The position numbers and the translations under genes were made by a program. DNA of 64,000 nucleotides from Streptomyces violens (GTDB lineage: Bacteria > Actinomycetota > Actinomycetes > Streptomycetales > Streptomycetaceae), in the NCBI RefSeq assembly GCF_000717745.1, contig NZ_JOBH01000009.1, positions 186,001 to 250,000 of the forward strand, read 5' to 3'. The notes beneath the pieces were generated by a model that was given only the letters and a program-made list of their open reading frames with translations, did not search any database and was not told the DNA's origin. Below are positions 50,518 to 59,487 of this stretch, piece by piece. The number at the start of each line of letters is the position of its first letter. Position 1 is the stretch's first letter.

Positions 50518-51909
50518 TTATCCGACATCGAGCCGCAGGAGATCTTCCTCCGTCTCGCGGCGGACGATCACCCGGGCCTCGCCCTGGCGCACCGCCACGA
50601 CCGGCGGCCGCAGCGCGTGGTTGTAGTTGCTGGCCATCGACCGGCAGTACGCACCGGTCGCGGGCACCGCCAGCAGGTCACCCGGCGCGACGTCCGACGG
50701 CAGGAACGCGTCCCGCACGACGATGTCGCCGCTCTCGCAGTGCTTGCCGACCACCCGCGAGAGCATCGGCGCGGCGTCCGAAGCCCGCGAGACCAGCGCC
50801 ACGCTGTACTCCGCGTCGTACAGCGCCGTACGGATATTGTCCGACATCCCGCCGTCGACGCTCACATAGGTCCGCAGACCCTCCAGCTCCTTGACCGTGC
50901 CGACCTCGTACAGCGTGAACGCCGTCGGGCCCACGATGGCGCGCCCGGGCTCGACGGACAGCCGCGGCACGCGCAGCCCCGCGGCCTCGCACTCATGGCG
51001 GACGATCTCGCCCAGCGCCTTGGCGATCTCGTGCGGCTCCCGCGGGTCGTCGTCCGGCGTGTAGGCGATGCCGAGCCCGCCGCCCAGGTCGATCTCCGGC
51101 AGCTCGACCCCGTGCTCCTCACGCACGTCTGCCAGCAGCTGCACGACACGCCGCGCGGAGACTTCGAATCCCGCCATGTCGAAGATCTGCGACCCGATGT
51201 GCGAGTGGATCCCGATGAGCTCCAGCCCGTCGAGCTTCAGCGCCCGGCGCACGGCCTCGGCGGCCTGCCCGTCGGCCAGCGCGATCCCGAACTTCTGGTC
51301 CTCGTGCGCGGTCGCGATGAACTCGTGCGTGTGCGCCTCGACGCCCACCGTCACCCGGATCTGTACGGGCTGCCGCTTGCCGAGCTCATCGGCGATGTGC
51401 GCAACCCGCGCGATCTCCTGGAACGAATCCAGCACGATCCGCCCGACCCCGGCCTCCACGGCCCGCCGGATCTCCGCCTCGCTCTTGTTGTTGCCGTGCA
51501 GCGCGATCCGCTCGGCGGGCATCCCGGCCGCCAGCGCGGTGGCCAGCTCGCCCCCGGAACAGACGTCGAGGTTCAGCCCCTCCTCGTACAGCCACCGCAC
51601 GATCGCCCGCGACAGGAACGCCTTCCCGGCGTAGAAGACATCGGCGTCGTCCCCGAACGCGTCCTTCCACGCCCGGCACCGCGCCCGGAAGTCGTCCTCG
51701 TCGAGGAAGTAGGCAGGAGTACCGAACTCCTCCTTCAGATCGGCGACGGAGATGCCGCCGACGGAGACGACACCGTCTTCGTCGCGGCGCACCGTACGGG
51801 ACCAGACCCGGGGGTCGAGGCTGTTCAGGTCGGCGGGGGGTGCGGTGTAGTGGCCCTCGGGCAGTACGTCGGCGTGACGGGGCCCTGCGGGGTGCGCGGA
51901 ACGGCTCAT
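50518..51909 (-). CDS. lysA: Diaminopimelate decarboxylase
   Basis: This 463-residue PLP enzyme of the alanine-racemase fold makes lysine from meso-diaminopimelate. The PLP lysine is K96 in [51 protein letters not shown] and SNYNHALRP are present. The ATG at 51909 is chosen; the upstream frame is not conserved. The ArgRS-like gene ends 25 nt upstream, so they are probably co-transcribed. Confidence 0.97.
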   Translation of the reverse strand: MSRSAHPAGPRHADVLPEGHYTAPPADLNSLDPRVWSRTVRRDEDGVVSVGGISVADLKEEFGTPAYFLDEDDFRARCRAWKDAFGDDADVFYAGKAFLSRAIVRWLYEEGLNLDVCSGGELATALAAGMPAERIALHGNNKSEAEIRRAVEAGVGRIVLDSFQEIARVAHIADELGKRQPVQIRVTVGVEAHTHEFIATAHEDQKFGIALADGQAAEAVRRALKLDGLELIGIHSHIGSQIFDMAGFEVSARRVVQLLADVREEHGVELPEIDLGGGLGIAYTPDDDPREPHEIAKALGEIVRHECEAAGLRVPRLSVEPGRAIVGPTAFTLYEVGTVKELEGLRTYVSVDGGMSDNIRTALYDAEYSVALVSRASDAAPMLSRVVGKHCESGDIVVRDAFLPSDVAPGDLLAVPATGAYCRSMASNYNHALRPPVVAVRQGEARVIVRRETEEDLLRLDVG

Positions 51910-51934
51910 GGCGGTGGGAGATCCCCTCGGAAGT

Positions 51935-52978
51935 TCACAGATGTTCGGGTGCGGAGATGCCCAGCAGGGTGAGGCCGTTCGCGAGCACCGTACCGGCGGC
52001 CTGGGCAACGGCCAGCCGGGCGCGGTGAACGGCCATGGGTTTCTGCTCTCCGACGGGCAGCGGCGGACAGGTGGCAAGGAAGCTCAGGCACGCCTCGGCC
52101 GTCACTTCCAGATGCCGCGCCAGCCGATCGGGCGCCCGCAACCGAGCTGCGGCTTCGAGCACCGCGGGGTAGGCGGCGAGGGCGGCGTGGAGGGGGGTGT
52201 GGGGGATGTCGTACGACTCACCGGCATGGTGGTCGGCCGGGGTGTCGTGGACGGGCGTCGGGTCGTCGACCCCCAGGTCACGGGCGTTGCGCGACACTGC
52301 GCACGTACGAGCGTACGCGTACTGCACCAGGAACCGCGGATTGCCCTCCCGCTGCACCGGCCGCTCCGGCACCCGCACATGATCGTGCGCGGCGGGGTAC
52401 AACAACACCCACCGCATCTCATCCACGCCGAGCCGCGCGACCAGCCCCTCAGCGGTCGCATACCGCCCCGCCGCGTCCTTCACGGGAACGGGCCGGACGA
52501 CCTCCCCCTCGGAGGCAGTCCCCTCCCCCACCGCTTCCATGATCGCCCGCAAGGCCTCGGCGACGACGGCGGCCCGGGGGCCGGGGGCGGGGCGGAGGTC
52601 GACGGTACTTCCGTCCGCGGCGCCGGCTCGGCGACCGTACGCCGACCCCGCCTCCAGCACTTCCCGTACGACCGCGGCAGGGGCATCGCCCCCCAGCGTG
52701 ATGTTCAAAAAACCGGGCCCGGCGATCTCGACCCGGGCGATCCCCGGCGCAGCAGCCAGCCGCTTCCGTACGACCCCGGCCACCTCACGCGCCGACAGCC
52801 CAGCAGGACCGGCCAGCCGCAACGCGACATTCGTGGCGTAATCCCCACAACCCGGCCGGGGCGGCACCCGCACATCGACCGTCGCCGGCACATCGGATTC
52901 GCCCAGCGGAAGCTCCCGCGCCTCGAGCGCCCCGCGCACGGAGCGCAGGACGGTGCGGGAGAGCTCAGCGGGAGTCAC
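51935..52978 (-). CDS. Arginyl-tRNA synthetase-like protein lacking the catalytic domain
   Basis: This 347-residue protein joins an ArgRS N-terminal domain (about 1-110, with [15 protein letters not shown] and [14 protein letters not shown]) to an ArgRS-type DALR anticodon-binding domain (about 205-347, [21 protein letters not shown] to the terminal [13 protein letters not shown]). The Rossmann catalytic core with HIGH and KMSK is missing, so it cannot charge tRNA. It lies next to lysA and tRNA-Arg, where full argS sits in mycobacteria and corynebacteria. A real argS must exist elsewhere. A role in tRNA binding or regulation is only a guess. Confidence 0.88.
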   Translation of the reverse strand: MTPAELSRTVLRSVRGALEARELPLGESDVPATVDVRVPPRPGCGDYATNVALRLAGPAGLSAREVAGVVRKRLAAAPGIARVEIAGPGFLNITLGGDAPAAVVREVLEAGSAYGRRAGAADGSTVDLRPAPGPRAAVVAEALRAIMEAVGEGTASEGEVVRPVPVKDAAGRYATAEGLVARLGVDEMRWVLLYPAAHDHVRVPERPVQREGNPRFLVQYAYARTCAVSRNARDLGVDDPTPVHDTPADHHAGESYDIPHTPLHAALAAYPAVLEAAARLRAPDRLARHLEVTAEACLSFLATCPPLPVGEQKPMAVHRARLAVAQAAGTVLANGLTLLGISAPEHL

Positions 52979-53117
52979 AGGACAAGCGTATGGGAGAACC
53001 GGGGTGGGTATGCGAACGGGTTTCGCACCGCGGACACTCGCCGCACCGCCTCCCGCCCCTCACCCACCCCTCGCCCGCGCTTCTCATCCCCTCACACCGC
53101 CCGCCGTACCGGCCGTG

Positions 53118-53579
53118 TCACCCCGTGGGCCGGACGGCGGGCTCGGAATCCGGATCGGCATCGGCCGCCCCGTCCGCCGGCCCGCCTCCGGGCCCGGAGC
53201 CGCGAATCCCGTTCAACAACTGGCGCACGGTCCGTATGAGCTCGACCGGCTCGAACGGCTTGGCGAGGAAGGCGTCCACCCCGACGGCTTCCCCGTTGTC
53301 CACCTCCAGCGGCGTACACGCGCTGATGATGGCGATGGGGAGCTCCCTGGTCCGCGGATCGGCGCGCAGCCTCTCGGCCGTACGCAGTCCGTTGAGCCGC
53401 GGCATCATGACGTCCAGCGTCACGACGTCGGGGCACACCTCGTGCACGATGTCGAGGCACTCGGCACCATCAGCCGCGGTCACGACCTCGAAGCCCTCCA
53501 GCTCGAGATTGACCCTGATCAACTGCCGGATGACCTTGTTGTCGTCGACAACAAGGACCCGGCCGGACAAGCCAGGCAC
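53118..53579 (-). CDS. Single-domain response regulator
   Basis: This 153-residue receiver has D12/D13, phosphoacceptor D56 (VVTLDVMMPRLNG), a conserved Ser (AIISA) and K near 109 (FLAKPFEP), followed by a 30-residue disordered acidic tail. There is no output domain and no kinase next to it. The start is GTG at 53579 without a clear ribosome binding site, so the mRNA may be leaderless. Confidence 0.9.
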   Translation of the reverse strand: MPGLSGRVLVVDDNKVIRQLIRVNLELEGFEVVTAADGAECLDIVHEVCPDVVTLDVMMPRLNGLRTAERLRADPRTRELPIAIISACTPLEVDNGEAVGVDAFLAKPFEPVELIRTVRQLLNGIRGSGPGGGPADGAADADPDSEPAVRPTG

Positions 53580-53777
53580 ATATTGAGACTAGGCGCGTGC
53601 CACCTGCTGCGTCCGGGTTTTCCCCACTTCCGCCCCGTGCGAGGGACCTTTCGCCGATCACCCGGGCCACCCCACCCCGATGCGCTACGGCCACCCACCA
53701 CTTCCCGAAACCCGTTCATGACCACCCCCTCCGAGCTGGTAGTGTTCTACCCGTCGCAAGCGCACAGCGCCCGACAC

Positions 53778-53849
53778 GCCCCCGTAGCTCAGGGGATAGA
53801 GCAACGGCCTCCGGAGCCGTGTGCGCAGGTTCGAATCCTGCCGGGGGCA
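53778..53849 (+). tRNA. tRNA-Arg(CCG)
   Basis: A 72-nt cloverleaf: acceptor stem GCCCCCG with CGGGGGC, D arm GCTC-AGGGGATA-GAGC, anticodon stem ACGGC/GCCGT around CTCCGGA with anticodon CCG (53812-53814), and T arm GCAGG-TTCGAAT-CCTGC. CCA is not encoded. The integrase gene points at its 3' end, so this gene is the likely chromosomal attachment site. Confidence 0.97.
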
Positions 53850-53903
53850 CTCGCCAGTCAGACAGCAAGAATCAAGCTCTGACCAGGGCGGATGCCGACT
53901 TCG

Positions 53904-53940
53904 AAAGGGCGAGAGTCAGTCTCACTGACTCTCGCCCTTT
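53904..53940. terminator. Strong terminator between tRNA-Arg and int
   Basis: A perfect 16-bp stem, 53904-53919 with 53925-53940, and a TCTCA loop. It is flanked by AAA on one side and TTT on the other, so it can end transcription from the tRNA and from int. Confidence 0.9.
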
Positions 53941-53983
53941 CTCGTTCTCTCCCAGTGATCGCGACACACCTCCGACACACTCG

Positions 53984-55447
53984 TCAGGCTGTGTCGCCCT
54001 CCTCCTCCAGCGCCTTGGCAATCTTCGCGTTGGCGGCTTCCTCGTGACCGTCGATGCAGCCGTGGTACCGACGGTGGATCACCTCCGGCGAGTTACCGAC
54101 CCGTCGAGCCACCTCGGCAATGGGCACGCCGGCGTTCAACCACCGCGTGATGCACGCGTGCCGCAGGTCGTACGGGCGCCCGGCCAGGGGCGAATCGACT
54201 CGCTCCGGCGGCAAGGCGTACGGCCGGGCCTCCTCCCACACACGCCAGTACGTCGATGAGCCGACCACTCCCCCACGCTCGTTCCCGAACACGCGCCCCT
54301 CCTTGGCTGTCCCGAACTCCTTCAGGTGAGCCCGGAGGATCGCGACGAGGACAGGCGGGATAGGGACTGGCCGGTCGCTGGACGCCTCCCGCGCCTTCAG
54401 GCCCCTGCGGTCATGCCGCTCACCGGAATCGGTCCACTGCTTGCCGGAGACAGGCCGCGTCTCCCGCAGCGTGAGCGTGCCCCACCCCCTCTCCGGCAGG
54501 TGGCAGTCCGACCACCTCAGCCCGACCGCCTCCGCCGGCCGCAGCCCCGCGTAATAGAGAGCCGCGTAAAAGGCCACGAGCCGCCGGCCACGACAGCGAT
54601 CCCACGACCCGACGTACGAGACGGCGGTGAGCAACTGGCGCCCCTGCACGGCATTCACGAGAACGCGACGATCGACCACGTCATTAGAACCCGCATGCTT
54701 CCGGCGGGCGCGGGAGAGAGGATTTTCGGGAAGCTCTCCGGCGACTACGGCGTATTCGAGGGCGGTATTCAGTGCGCGGCGGCGTCGCTTATACGTATCG
54801 CCCGCTGCCGGGGTGCCGTCCAATCGGTAGCTGAGGCGGTACAGCACGTCCTCGAAAACCTCGGCGTCCACCAGGTCGGCGACCGGCCGGTCCTCCGTCG
54901 TGAGCCAGTCGTAAGCAACCTTCAGATCGGCCGGCGGCTCCTCTCCTGCATTCGCAGGCACGATGCCCCAGCGGAACGCCAACCGCAGCTCTGTGTCCTG
55001 CGGGACTCCGTTTCCGCGATGGACCATGGCGAGCGCCACAGCCGCAAGACCGTCCGCCATGCCCTCGCGGGTCTTGGCCGCGCTCGTACGCCACCGCCCG
55101 GCCACGTACTTCCGGCAGAACTCGAACCACCGCAACGGCGCTTCGGCGTCAGCCGCTTCTGCTGCCTCGGCCGCGGCGCGCACCTCGGACTCCGGCAAGC
55201 CGGACTCGACGTCGAATGCCTCACCACGTCGGTTCATGGCCTGCCACAGCTCCGACCGCCGGCTTTCGGCGAGCGCAGACGTGGCGAATGTGTCGCTGTG
55301 AACTCGCCCCGCGACCACCCACCGCAGGCGGTACGGACGGGATTTTCGCCCGGTCTTCGAGACCTTCCACAGCTTGATGTCCAGGGAAAAGCCCGGCCGG
55401 GCCGACCCGCGAGTCGGCCCGGTCGAGGTGTCGTTCACCTTGCTCAC
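53984..55447 (-). CDS. int: Tyrosine site-specific integrase
   Basis: This 487-residue phage-type integrase of the AICE has an N-terminal arm-binding part and a core-binding domain (about 90-290). The catalytic domain has Arg in YYAGLRPAEAVGLRW, box II PYDLRHACITRWLNAG and the nucleophile Tyr about 461 in IHRRYHGCIDG. The GTG start at 55447 overlaps the xis stop by 4 nt (GTGA), so expression is coupled to xis. It is transcribed towards the tRNA-Arg attachment site. Confidence 0.95.
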   Translation of the reverse strand: MSKVNDTSTGPTRGSARPGFSLDIKLWKVSKTGRKSRPYRLRWVVAGRVHSDTFATSALAESRRSELWQAMNRRGEAFDVESGLPESEVRAAAEAAEAADAEAPLRWFEFCRKYVAGRWRTSAAKTREGMADGLAAVALAMVHRGNGVPQDTELRLAFRWGIVPANAGEEPPADLKVAYDWLTTEDRPVADLVDAEVFEDVLYRLSYRLDGTPAAGDTYKRRRRALNTALEYAVVAGELPENPLSRARRKHAGSNDVVDRRVLVNAVQGRQLLTAVSYVGSWDRCRGRRLVAFYAALYYAGLRPAEAVGLRWSDCHLPERGWGTLTLRETRPVSGKQWTDSGERHDRRGLKAREASSDRPVPIPPVLVAILRAHLKEFGTAKEGRVFGNERGGVVGSSTYWRVWEEARPYALPPERVDSPLAGRPYDLRHACITRWLNAGVPIAEVARRVGNSPEVIHRRYHGCIDGHEEAANAKIAKALEEEGDTA

Positions 55448-55638
55448 GCAGCGTCCTCCCGCTCCGCGAGCCACCGCTCGTACTCGGACCGGCGAATGCG
55501 CACGTCCCCGTTCGGCAGCTTGATCGCGCGGGGAGCTTTCCCGAGCTGGCGCCACCGATGAAAGGTCGCCGGGGCCACTTTGAGGTCAGCGAGAATCTCT
55601 TTGATCGTCATCTTCTCGTCCCGCACACGGGCGCTCAT
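55444..55638 (-). CDS. xis: Excisionase-like helix-turn-helix protein
   Basis: This 64-residue MerR/helix-17-type DNA-binding protein contains MTIKEILADLKVAPATFHRW and DVRIRRSEYERWLAERED. Such proteins bend DNA and direct integrase to excise. AGAGGA precedes the ATG. The 9-mer repeat array begins 58 bp upstream of its start and could control it. Confidence 0.9.
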   Translation of the reverse strand: MSARVRDEKMTIKEILADLKVAPATFHRWRQLGKAPRAIKLPNGDVRIRRSEYERWLAEREDAA

Positions 55639-55695
55639 GCAGCCGTCCTCTCTTCTTTTTTGATCACCGAGGGCGAGCTTCTTCCTTCTCAGGGC

Positions 55696-55910
55696 TCCGC
55701 TACATCCGCTACATCCGCTACACCGCAGGTCAGGGGCCTGTTTTGTGTAGCGGATGCGCGCGATGTAGCGGATAGCTGCCGCTACGCGGGGCGGGCTGCG
55801 AGTGCGGCTGTAGCGGCTTCTTCGGTGATGTAGCGGATACCAGGAAGCTCATCCGCTACATCTGCACCCTCATTGACCTGGGCTGTAGCGGATGTAGCGG
55901 CTGTAGCGGA
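55696..55910. repeat. Twelve-copy TGTAGCGGA 9-mer array (iteron/operator candidate)
   Basis: Copies on the minus strand lie at 55696-55704, 55705-55713, 55714-55722 (contiguous), 55778-55786 and 55852-55860. Copies on the plus strand lie at 55746, 55764, 55809, 55829, and contiguous at 55884-55892, 55893-55901 and 55902-55910. All keep TAGCGG; eleven keep TGTAGCGG(A/C). Head-to-tail triplets thus cap both ends in opposite orientation. The array covers the gap before xis and the last 129 bp of the DUF3631 ATPase gene, whose Ser-Ala-Thr tail is encoded by it. There is no gene in 55639-55781. Confidence 0.85.
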
Positions 55911-57029
55911 CTTTGAAGGGGGCGGGGGGCAATAGCGGGTCCAGGCGTCCGTCAGATCCTCGGCGTAGTAGCCGCGCGGAACGCCAGCCGCGGTCCGGAT
56001 GGGCCGAGGCTTGATGGGCTTGTTGTCCCCGGTGACGTACTCGCCGAGCATGCGGGACAGGCCGCGGGAGGTGAGGGGCTTGCCGTTCATGTCGCCCCAG
56101 GGGGCGTCCTCCATGGCGTTGAGGCATTCGAGGATGACCGCGGTGGGCATCCGGTCGGAGCCGCAGAACACCTGGTCGCGCAGGTCGGTGAGGAGCCGGA
56201 TGCCGAGGGAGGCTTTGTCGTCCTCCTTGGCGGCGGTGACCAGCTCCACGCACGCGGCACGGGCCCGCTCGGGCCAGGCGCCGCCGGCCGCGTCGGCGAC
56301 CGCCAGCAGCGGCTCCCACACGTCCGCGGGCCGGTCGGTGACGCCTTCGGGGATGGTGGGCCAGGTGCCTTCCACCTGCTTGCGGACGCTGTCGGCCCAG
56401 CGGCCGAGCCGGTCGCGCAGGGCGTGGCCTTCCTTCTCGTGGATGCGCTGCCGGAACGGTTCCACGCGTTCGTTGGGGGCGCGGCGGCGCATGCGGATGA
56501 TGACCGAGCGGGTCAGGATCGTGTCCGGCAGCGACCCCAGTCCCGCCATGGCCACCGCGCAATACGAGGGGAACGCCTGCACGCTCTGGGAGGAGCCGTC
56601 GCCGACGCACCGGTAGGTGACGCCGGAGCGGCGGTGCCCGGCGTTGAGGAAGCCGCGCAGCTCTTCGTTGTCGCCGGCCTTGGGGCCGAAGACGGTGTCG
56701 ATCTCATCGAAGAGGATGGTGGGCCGCCCCTCCAGGCCGGAGACGGCGCGGAAGAGGGCGGCGGCGGAGGCGTTGACGGCCACCATCGGCTGCGGCACCA
56801 GAGTTTCCACGATCTCCAGCGCCCGCGATTTCCCCGAACCCGGCTCCGGGGAGAGGAAGGCCAGGCGCGGGGTGGAGTCGAAGCAGTCCAGCAGGTGCGC
56901 GTGGGCGTCCCACAGGGCAACCGCGACGTAGGCGGCCTCGGTGGGGAAGGCGTTGAAGCGCCGGTGGAAGGCTTCGATCTCCTCCAGCAGCGCGGCCCCG
57001 TCGATGGCTGGGGTGGGGGTGGTGGTCAT
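55782..57029 (-). CDS. DUF3631 P-loop ATPase/helicase of the AICE replication module
   Basis: This 415-residue protein has Walker A PGSGKSRAL (about 67-75) and Walker B TILFDEIDTVF, then the DUF3631 region (GRWADSVRKQVEG, DMNGKPLTSRGLSRMLGEY, GVPRGYYAEDL). A low-complexity tail with SATAATSATA is encoded by the 9-mer array. The partner primase-polymerase is encoded just upstream, so it is probably the replicative helicase. The ATG at 57029 overlaps the previous stop by 4 nt. Confidence 0.88.
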   Translation of the reverse strand: MTTTPTPAIDGAALLEEIEAFHRRFNAFPTEAAYVAVALWDAHAHLLDCFDSTPRLAFLSPEPGSGKSRALEIVETLVPQPMVAVNASAAALFRAVSGLEGRPTILFDEIDTVFGPKAGDNEELRGFLNAGHRRSGVTYRCVGDGSSQSVQAFPSYCAVAMAGLGSLPDTILTRSVIIRMRRRAPNERVEPFRQRIHEKEGHALRDRLGRWADSVRKQVEGTWPTIPEGVTDRPADVWEPLLAVADAAGGAWPERARAACVELVTAAKEDDKASLGIRLLTDLRDQVFCGSDRMPTAVILECLNAMEDAPWGDMNGKPLTSRGLSRMLGEYVTGDNKPIKPRPIRTAAGVPRGYYAEDLTDAWTRYCPPPPSKSATAATSATAQVNEGADVADELPGIRYITEEAATAALAARPA

Positions 57030-57394
57030 GCTGCCTTCCTCATCTTCGGGTTCTTCACCGGGCACTGCTCGGGGTGGACGGTCCACTCCTCAACCAGCCG
57101 CAGGACGGCGGCGCGTCCCTTGGCCTGGCGCTCGTAGCCGCAGCGGCAGGTGGCCGTGGCACGGCAGATGGCGCTCCATTCCGGCGGGGCGACGATGTGC
57201 AGCCCGAACAGCACCCGCTCCGGCTCGGCCGGGAGGAGGTCGTGCGGGTCAGGGCGAAGAGCTGAAAGGACGGCCTGACGGCCGACGCCCTTCGGCGCCC
57301 CACGCCCGGAGGAAGCCGCGGCCGGTTCGGCGGAGTCGGGGCCGGTCGGTGCAGGAGAAGGGCTCTTAAGGCGGGGACGCGGGGAGCCGGTCAT
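57026..57394 (-). CDS. Small Cys-containing protein between primase and ATPase
   Basis: This 122-residue protein has a Pro/Ser-rich N-terminal 50 residues and a conserved-looking C-terminal half with SAICRATATCRCGYERQA and VHPEQCP, four Cys that might bind zinc. It overlaps both neighbours by ATGA (57391-57394 and 57026-57029), forming a tightly coupled three-gene cassette, so it probably works in replication. I recognise no family. Confidence 0.75.
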   Translation of the reverse strand: MTGSPRPRLKSPSPAPTGPDSAEPAAASSGRGAPKGVGRQAVLSALRPDPHDLLPAEPERVLFGLHIVAPPEWSAICRATATCRCGYERQAKGRAAVLRLVEEWTVHPEQCPVKNPKMRKAA

Positions 57395-58317
57395 GCGCCC
57401 CTCCCTTGCGGGTTGTGGGCGATGGACCAGTTCAGAGCACTGGTGATGACCGGCGTGCACTCGCGCTCCAACAGGCCGGCCGACTCGCCAGCCTGCTTAA
57501 GAGCCTCTTCCACCACCTGACGGGGCAGGTCCCCGGAGGCAACGAACCGGCCCAGGGCACGGGCGGCCCGGGTGAGCGTCCAGTTCCGCGTGCCTTCTGC
57601 CGCCCTTGTGACGTTGGCCGTCTCGTTGCGCAGCGCCGCCGCGACGAACGCCGGCACATCCCGCGGGGCCGTCACCGGCACCGGACTGCGGCGCGGGGCC
57701 GGGGGCGTGAGGGCGGTGAGCAACCAGCCGGGCAGCGGCGCGACCGGAGCGTCGTCAATGACCTCGTACGCCCCGCCGTGGACGGTGCTGCCGGCGGCGA
57801 CGACGTAGCCGCCCCAGGCGCGGGTGTCGATCAGGGGCCCGAGCTTGCCTGCGGTGTTGTACAGCCGGACACCGTCCGGGGCGGTGAAGTACAAGTGCTC
57901 GCCACCGCTCGCGGTCCGCACCCGGTAGGTGGTGGAGACGGGCTGCCCGGCGCGCTCGCAGAGCGCCTTGAAGGTCTCCACGCCGCAAGGCGTGCCCGAA
58001 CTGCTCTTGTCCTTGGGCTTGTCCAGGTCGATGACGACCAACCCAGAGGGACCGGTGGCAATGCCGATGTTGCACGGCATCGTCTCCCACGCGATACGGA
58101 TGCGGTGGGGGTCGAGGCTGGCGCGCTGCTCCCACTTGCGATGCCCGTCCGCGCAGTCACCGGTCAGGCGGCAGGCGGCCTCACCGTGCAGGGCGGGAGC
58201 CTTCTCGCCGGTCCGCAGGGGGAAGATGTGCCAGCCGCGGTCGGCTGCGGTCAGAGCAGAGGTCAGCAGGTGCCTCTGGGTGTCGGAGGCTCGCCGGGAC
58301 GCGGTGAGTTGGGTCAT
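57391..58317 (-). CDS. Bifunctional DNA primase/polymerase
   Basis: This 308-residue prim-pol-like replication protein has catalytic-type motifs: the acidic strand VVIDLDKPK (about 97-105), ASGGEHLYF (His strand) and DTRAWGGYVVAAGS. A C-terminal helical part follows (about 230-300). This is the replication protein type of pSAM2-like AICEs. The ATG at 58317 follows GGAGG. It starts the three-gene replication cassette. Confidence 0.9.
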   Translation of the reverse strand: MTQLTASRRASDTQRHLLTSALTAADRGWHIFPLRTGEKAPALHGEAACRLTGDCADGHRKWEQRASLDPHRIRIAWETMPCNIGIATGPSGLVVIDLDKPKDKSSSGTPCGVETFKALCERAGQPVSTTYRVRTASGGEHLYFTAPDGVRLYNTAGKLGPLIDTRAWGGYVVAAGSTVHGGAYEVIDDAPVAPLPGWLLTALTPPAPRRSPVPVTAPRDVPAFVAAALRNETANVTRAAEGTRNWTLTRAARALGRFVASGDLPRQVVEEALKQAGESAGLLERECTPVITSALNWSIAHNPQGRGA

Positions 58318-58400
58318 GCTGGAGTCCTCCAGTTCTCTGGGGAGTTCTGGTAGCTGAGGGCGGCCCGCTTCATTGGCGTGAAGGGCCGCTCTTGGCGTAT

Positions 58401-58703
58401 CTAGAAGGGCGGTTCGTCGCTGTAGCCGTGCTTGCTGCGGCGGTAGCGCGTGGTGTCGGCCCACTTGGGGAGCCAGATCCTCACCAGCGGCAGGTACGGC
58501 GCACAGTGGCAGTCGTCGAAGTCCGGCTCCTCCGGCTGATATGAGCTGCCGGTCATGATTTCGCCGTGTCCGTCGCAGGTGCGGCAGTTGGGGTCCGGAG
58601 TGCGGTGCAGGCCGAGCATGGGGCGCGGGCCGATCAGCCGTCCGCCGAAGGGGTGGAAGTACCAGACGGGGTGGTAGCGCAGGGCCAGGCGAGGGCGTCG
58701 CAT
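58401..58703 (-). CDS. Small CxxC protein
   Basis: This 100-residue protein contains CRTCDGHGEI and DDCHCAPY, four Cys in a DnaJ-like zinc arrangement, and a charged C-terminus. TGAGGAG precedes the ATG at 58703. It lies between the replication cassette and the transfer genes. Similar small genes are common in AICEs; function unknown. Confidence 0.75.
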   Translation of the reverse strand: MRRPRLALRYHPVWYFHPFGGRLIGPRPMLGLHRTPDPNCRTCDGHGEIMTGSSYQPEEPDFDDCHCAPYLPLVRIWLPKWADTTRYRRSKHGYSDEPPF

Positions 58704-58713
58704 GTGGTGCTCC

Positions 58714-59184
58714 TCAGTGGTTGATGGTTCCGCTGGCGCGGCCGAAGAGGCCGGTGGCGGTGATGTTCTGCGTGATCTGGGCCGGTGCGGGGCGCCGGCA
58801 GCGCCGGATGAGGGCGGCAGCCGCGGTGCCACCGGTGGCGATGAGGGCGACGGCGGCCCACAGGGCATGACTCATGGCGATCAGTCCCGGTGCGGCATAG
58901 GAGAGCCCGACTCCAGCGGCGCCAATGCCGAAGCCGGTGGTGGGCACGAGCAGGGCCGTGGTCTTGGCCCAGGCCGGGATGGGCTGCGCGGCCAGGGCAA
59001 CGGGCGCCGTCGGGGTGGTCGGCTCGGTGTAGGCGAGAGTGCGGACGCCGCCGGGCAGAGTGACCACCTGTACGCCGGGCGGGATCTCGTTCACCGGCAT
59101 CCGGAGCGCCGGGGGCTGATGGAGGGGGACGGGAGCCTGCTGAGCGGGGGCGGTGGTGATCGGGTAGACGCGCGGGTGGTCCAC
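58714..59184 (-). CDS. Membrane protein, possible spread (Spd) protein
   Basis: This 156-residue protein has a Pro-rich cytoplasmic N-terminus (1-70) and two hydrophobic segments (about 73-102 and 106-126). The GTG at 59184 follows GGAGGAGG. Its place next to the translocase and its topology suggest a Spd protein that helps spread DNA through the mycelium (inference). Confidence 0.7.
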   Translation of the reverse strand: MDHPRVYPITTAPAQQAPVPLHQPPALRMPVNEIPPGVQVVTLPGGVRTLAYTEPTTPTAPVALAAQPIPAWAKTTALLVPTTGFGIGAAGVGLSYAAPGLIAMSHALWAAVALIATGGTAAAALIRRCRRPAPAQITQNITATGLFGRASGTINH

Positions 59185-59211
59185 GGTTCCTCCTCCAACG
59201 GGCGGGCGGGG

Positions 59212-59406
59212 TCAGGCGGTGAGCTGGCTGAGGGCGCCGGCTATCGCCTGGCATGCGGCGTAGATGGGTCGGGCGGCTCCGGTCTCGGCGGCGAAGAAGC
59301 CGAAGAGGAAGAGCACGAGGGCGGTGCCGGCGCCGACCTGGCGGCCGCGGATGAGGAAGAAGGTGAGGGCGCCGAAGAGGACGGCGGCGGAGACGGTCAG
59401 GGCCAC
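59212..59406 (-). CDS. Tiny membrane protein, possible Spd protein
   Basis: This 64-residue protein has two hydrophobic stretches (about 1-18 and 25-45) and a short C-terminal tail. The GTG at 59406 has GGGAG upstream; a longer frame from 59475 starts with Arg-rich sequence and no ribosome binding site. Probably co-transcribed with the next gene. Function unknown. Confidence 0.65.
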   Translation of the reverse strand: MALTVSAAVLFGALTFFLIRGRQVGAGTALVLFLFGFFAAETGAARPIYAACQAIAGALSQLTA

Positions 59407-59487
59407 AGGGGGACTCCCGTCGGTACGGCGGTGGGCGGCCCTTCGGAGAGGAAGAGCCGCCCACGCGGTGGTCACGGTGTGTAGCTG

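Noticed and set aside
51935..52978. Calling this gene argS
   Set aside because: The catalytic core with HIGH and KMSK motifs is absent, so it cannot be the arginyl-tRNA synthetase.
53118..53579. Response regulator as part of the integrated element
   Set aside because: It lies outside the tRNA-Arg boundary on the chromosomal side and beside core genes, so it is treated as chromosomal.
55696..55910. CRISPR array or protein-coding repeat only
   Set aside because: The unit is 9 bp, occurs on both strands and extends into non-coding sequence, so it is neither a CRISPR nor just a coding repeat.
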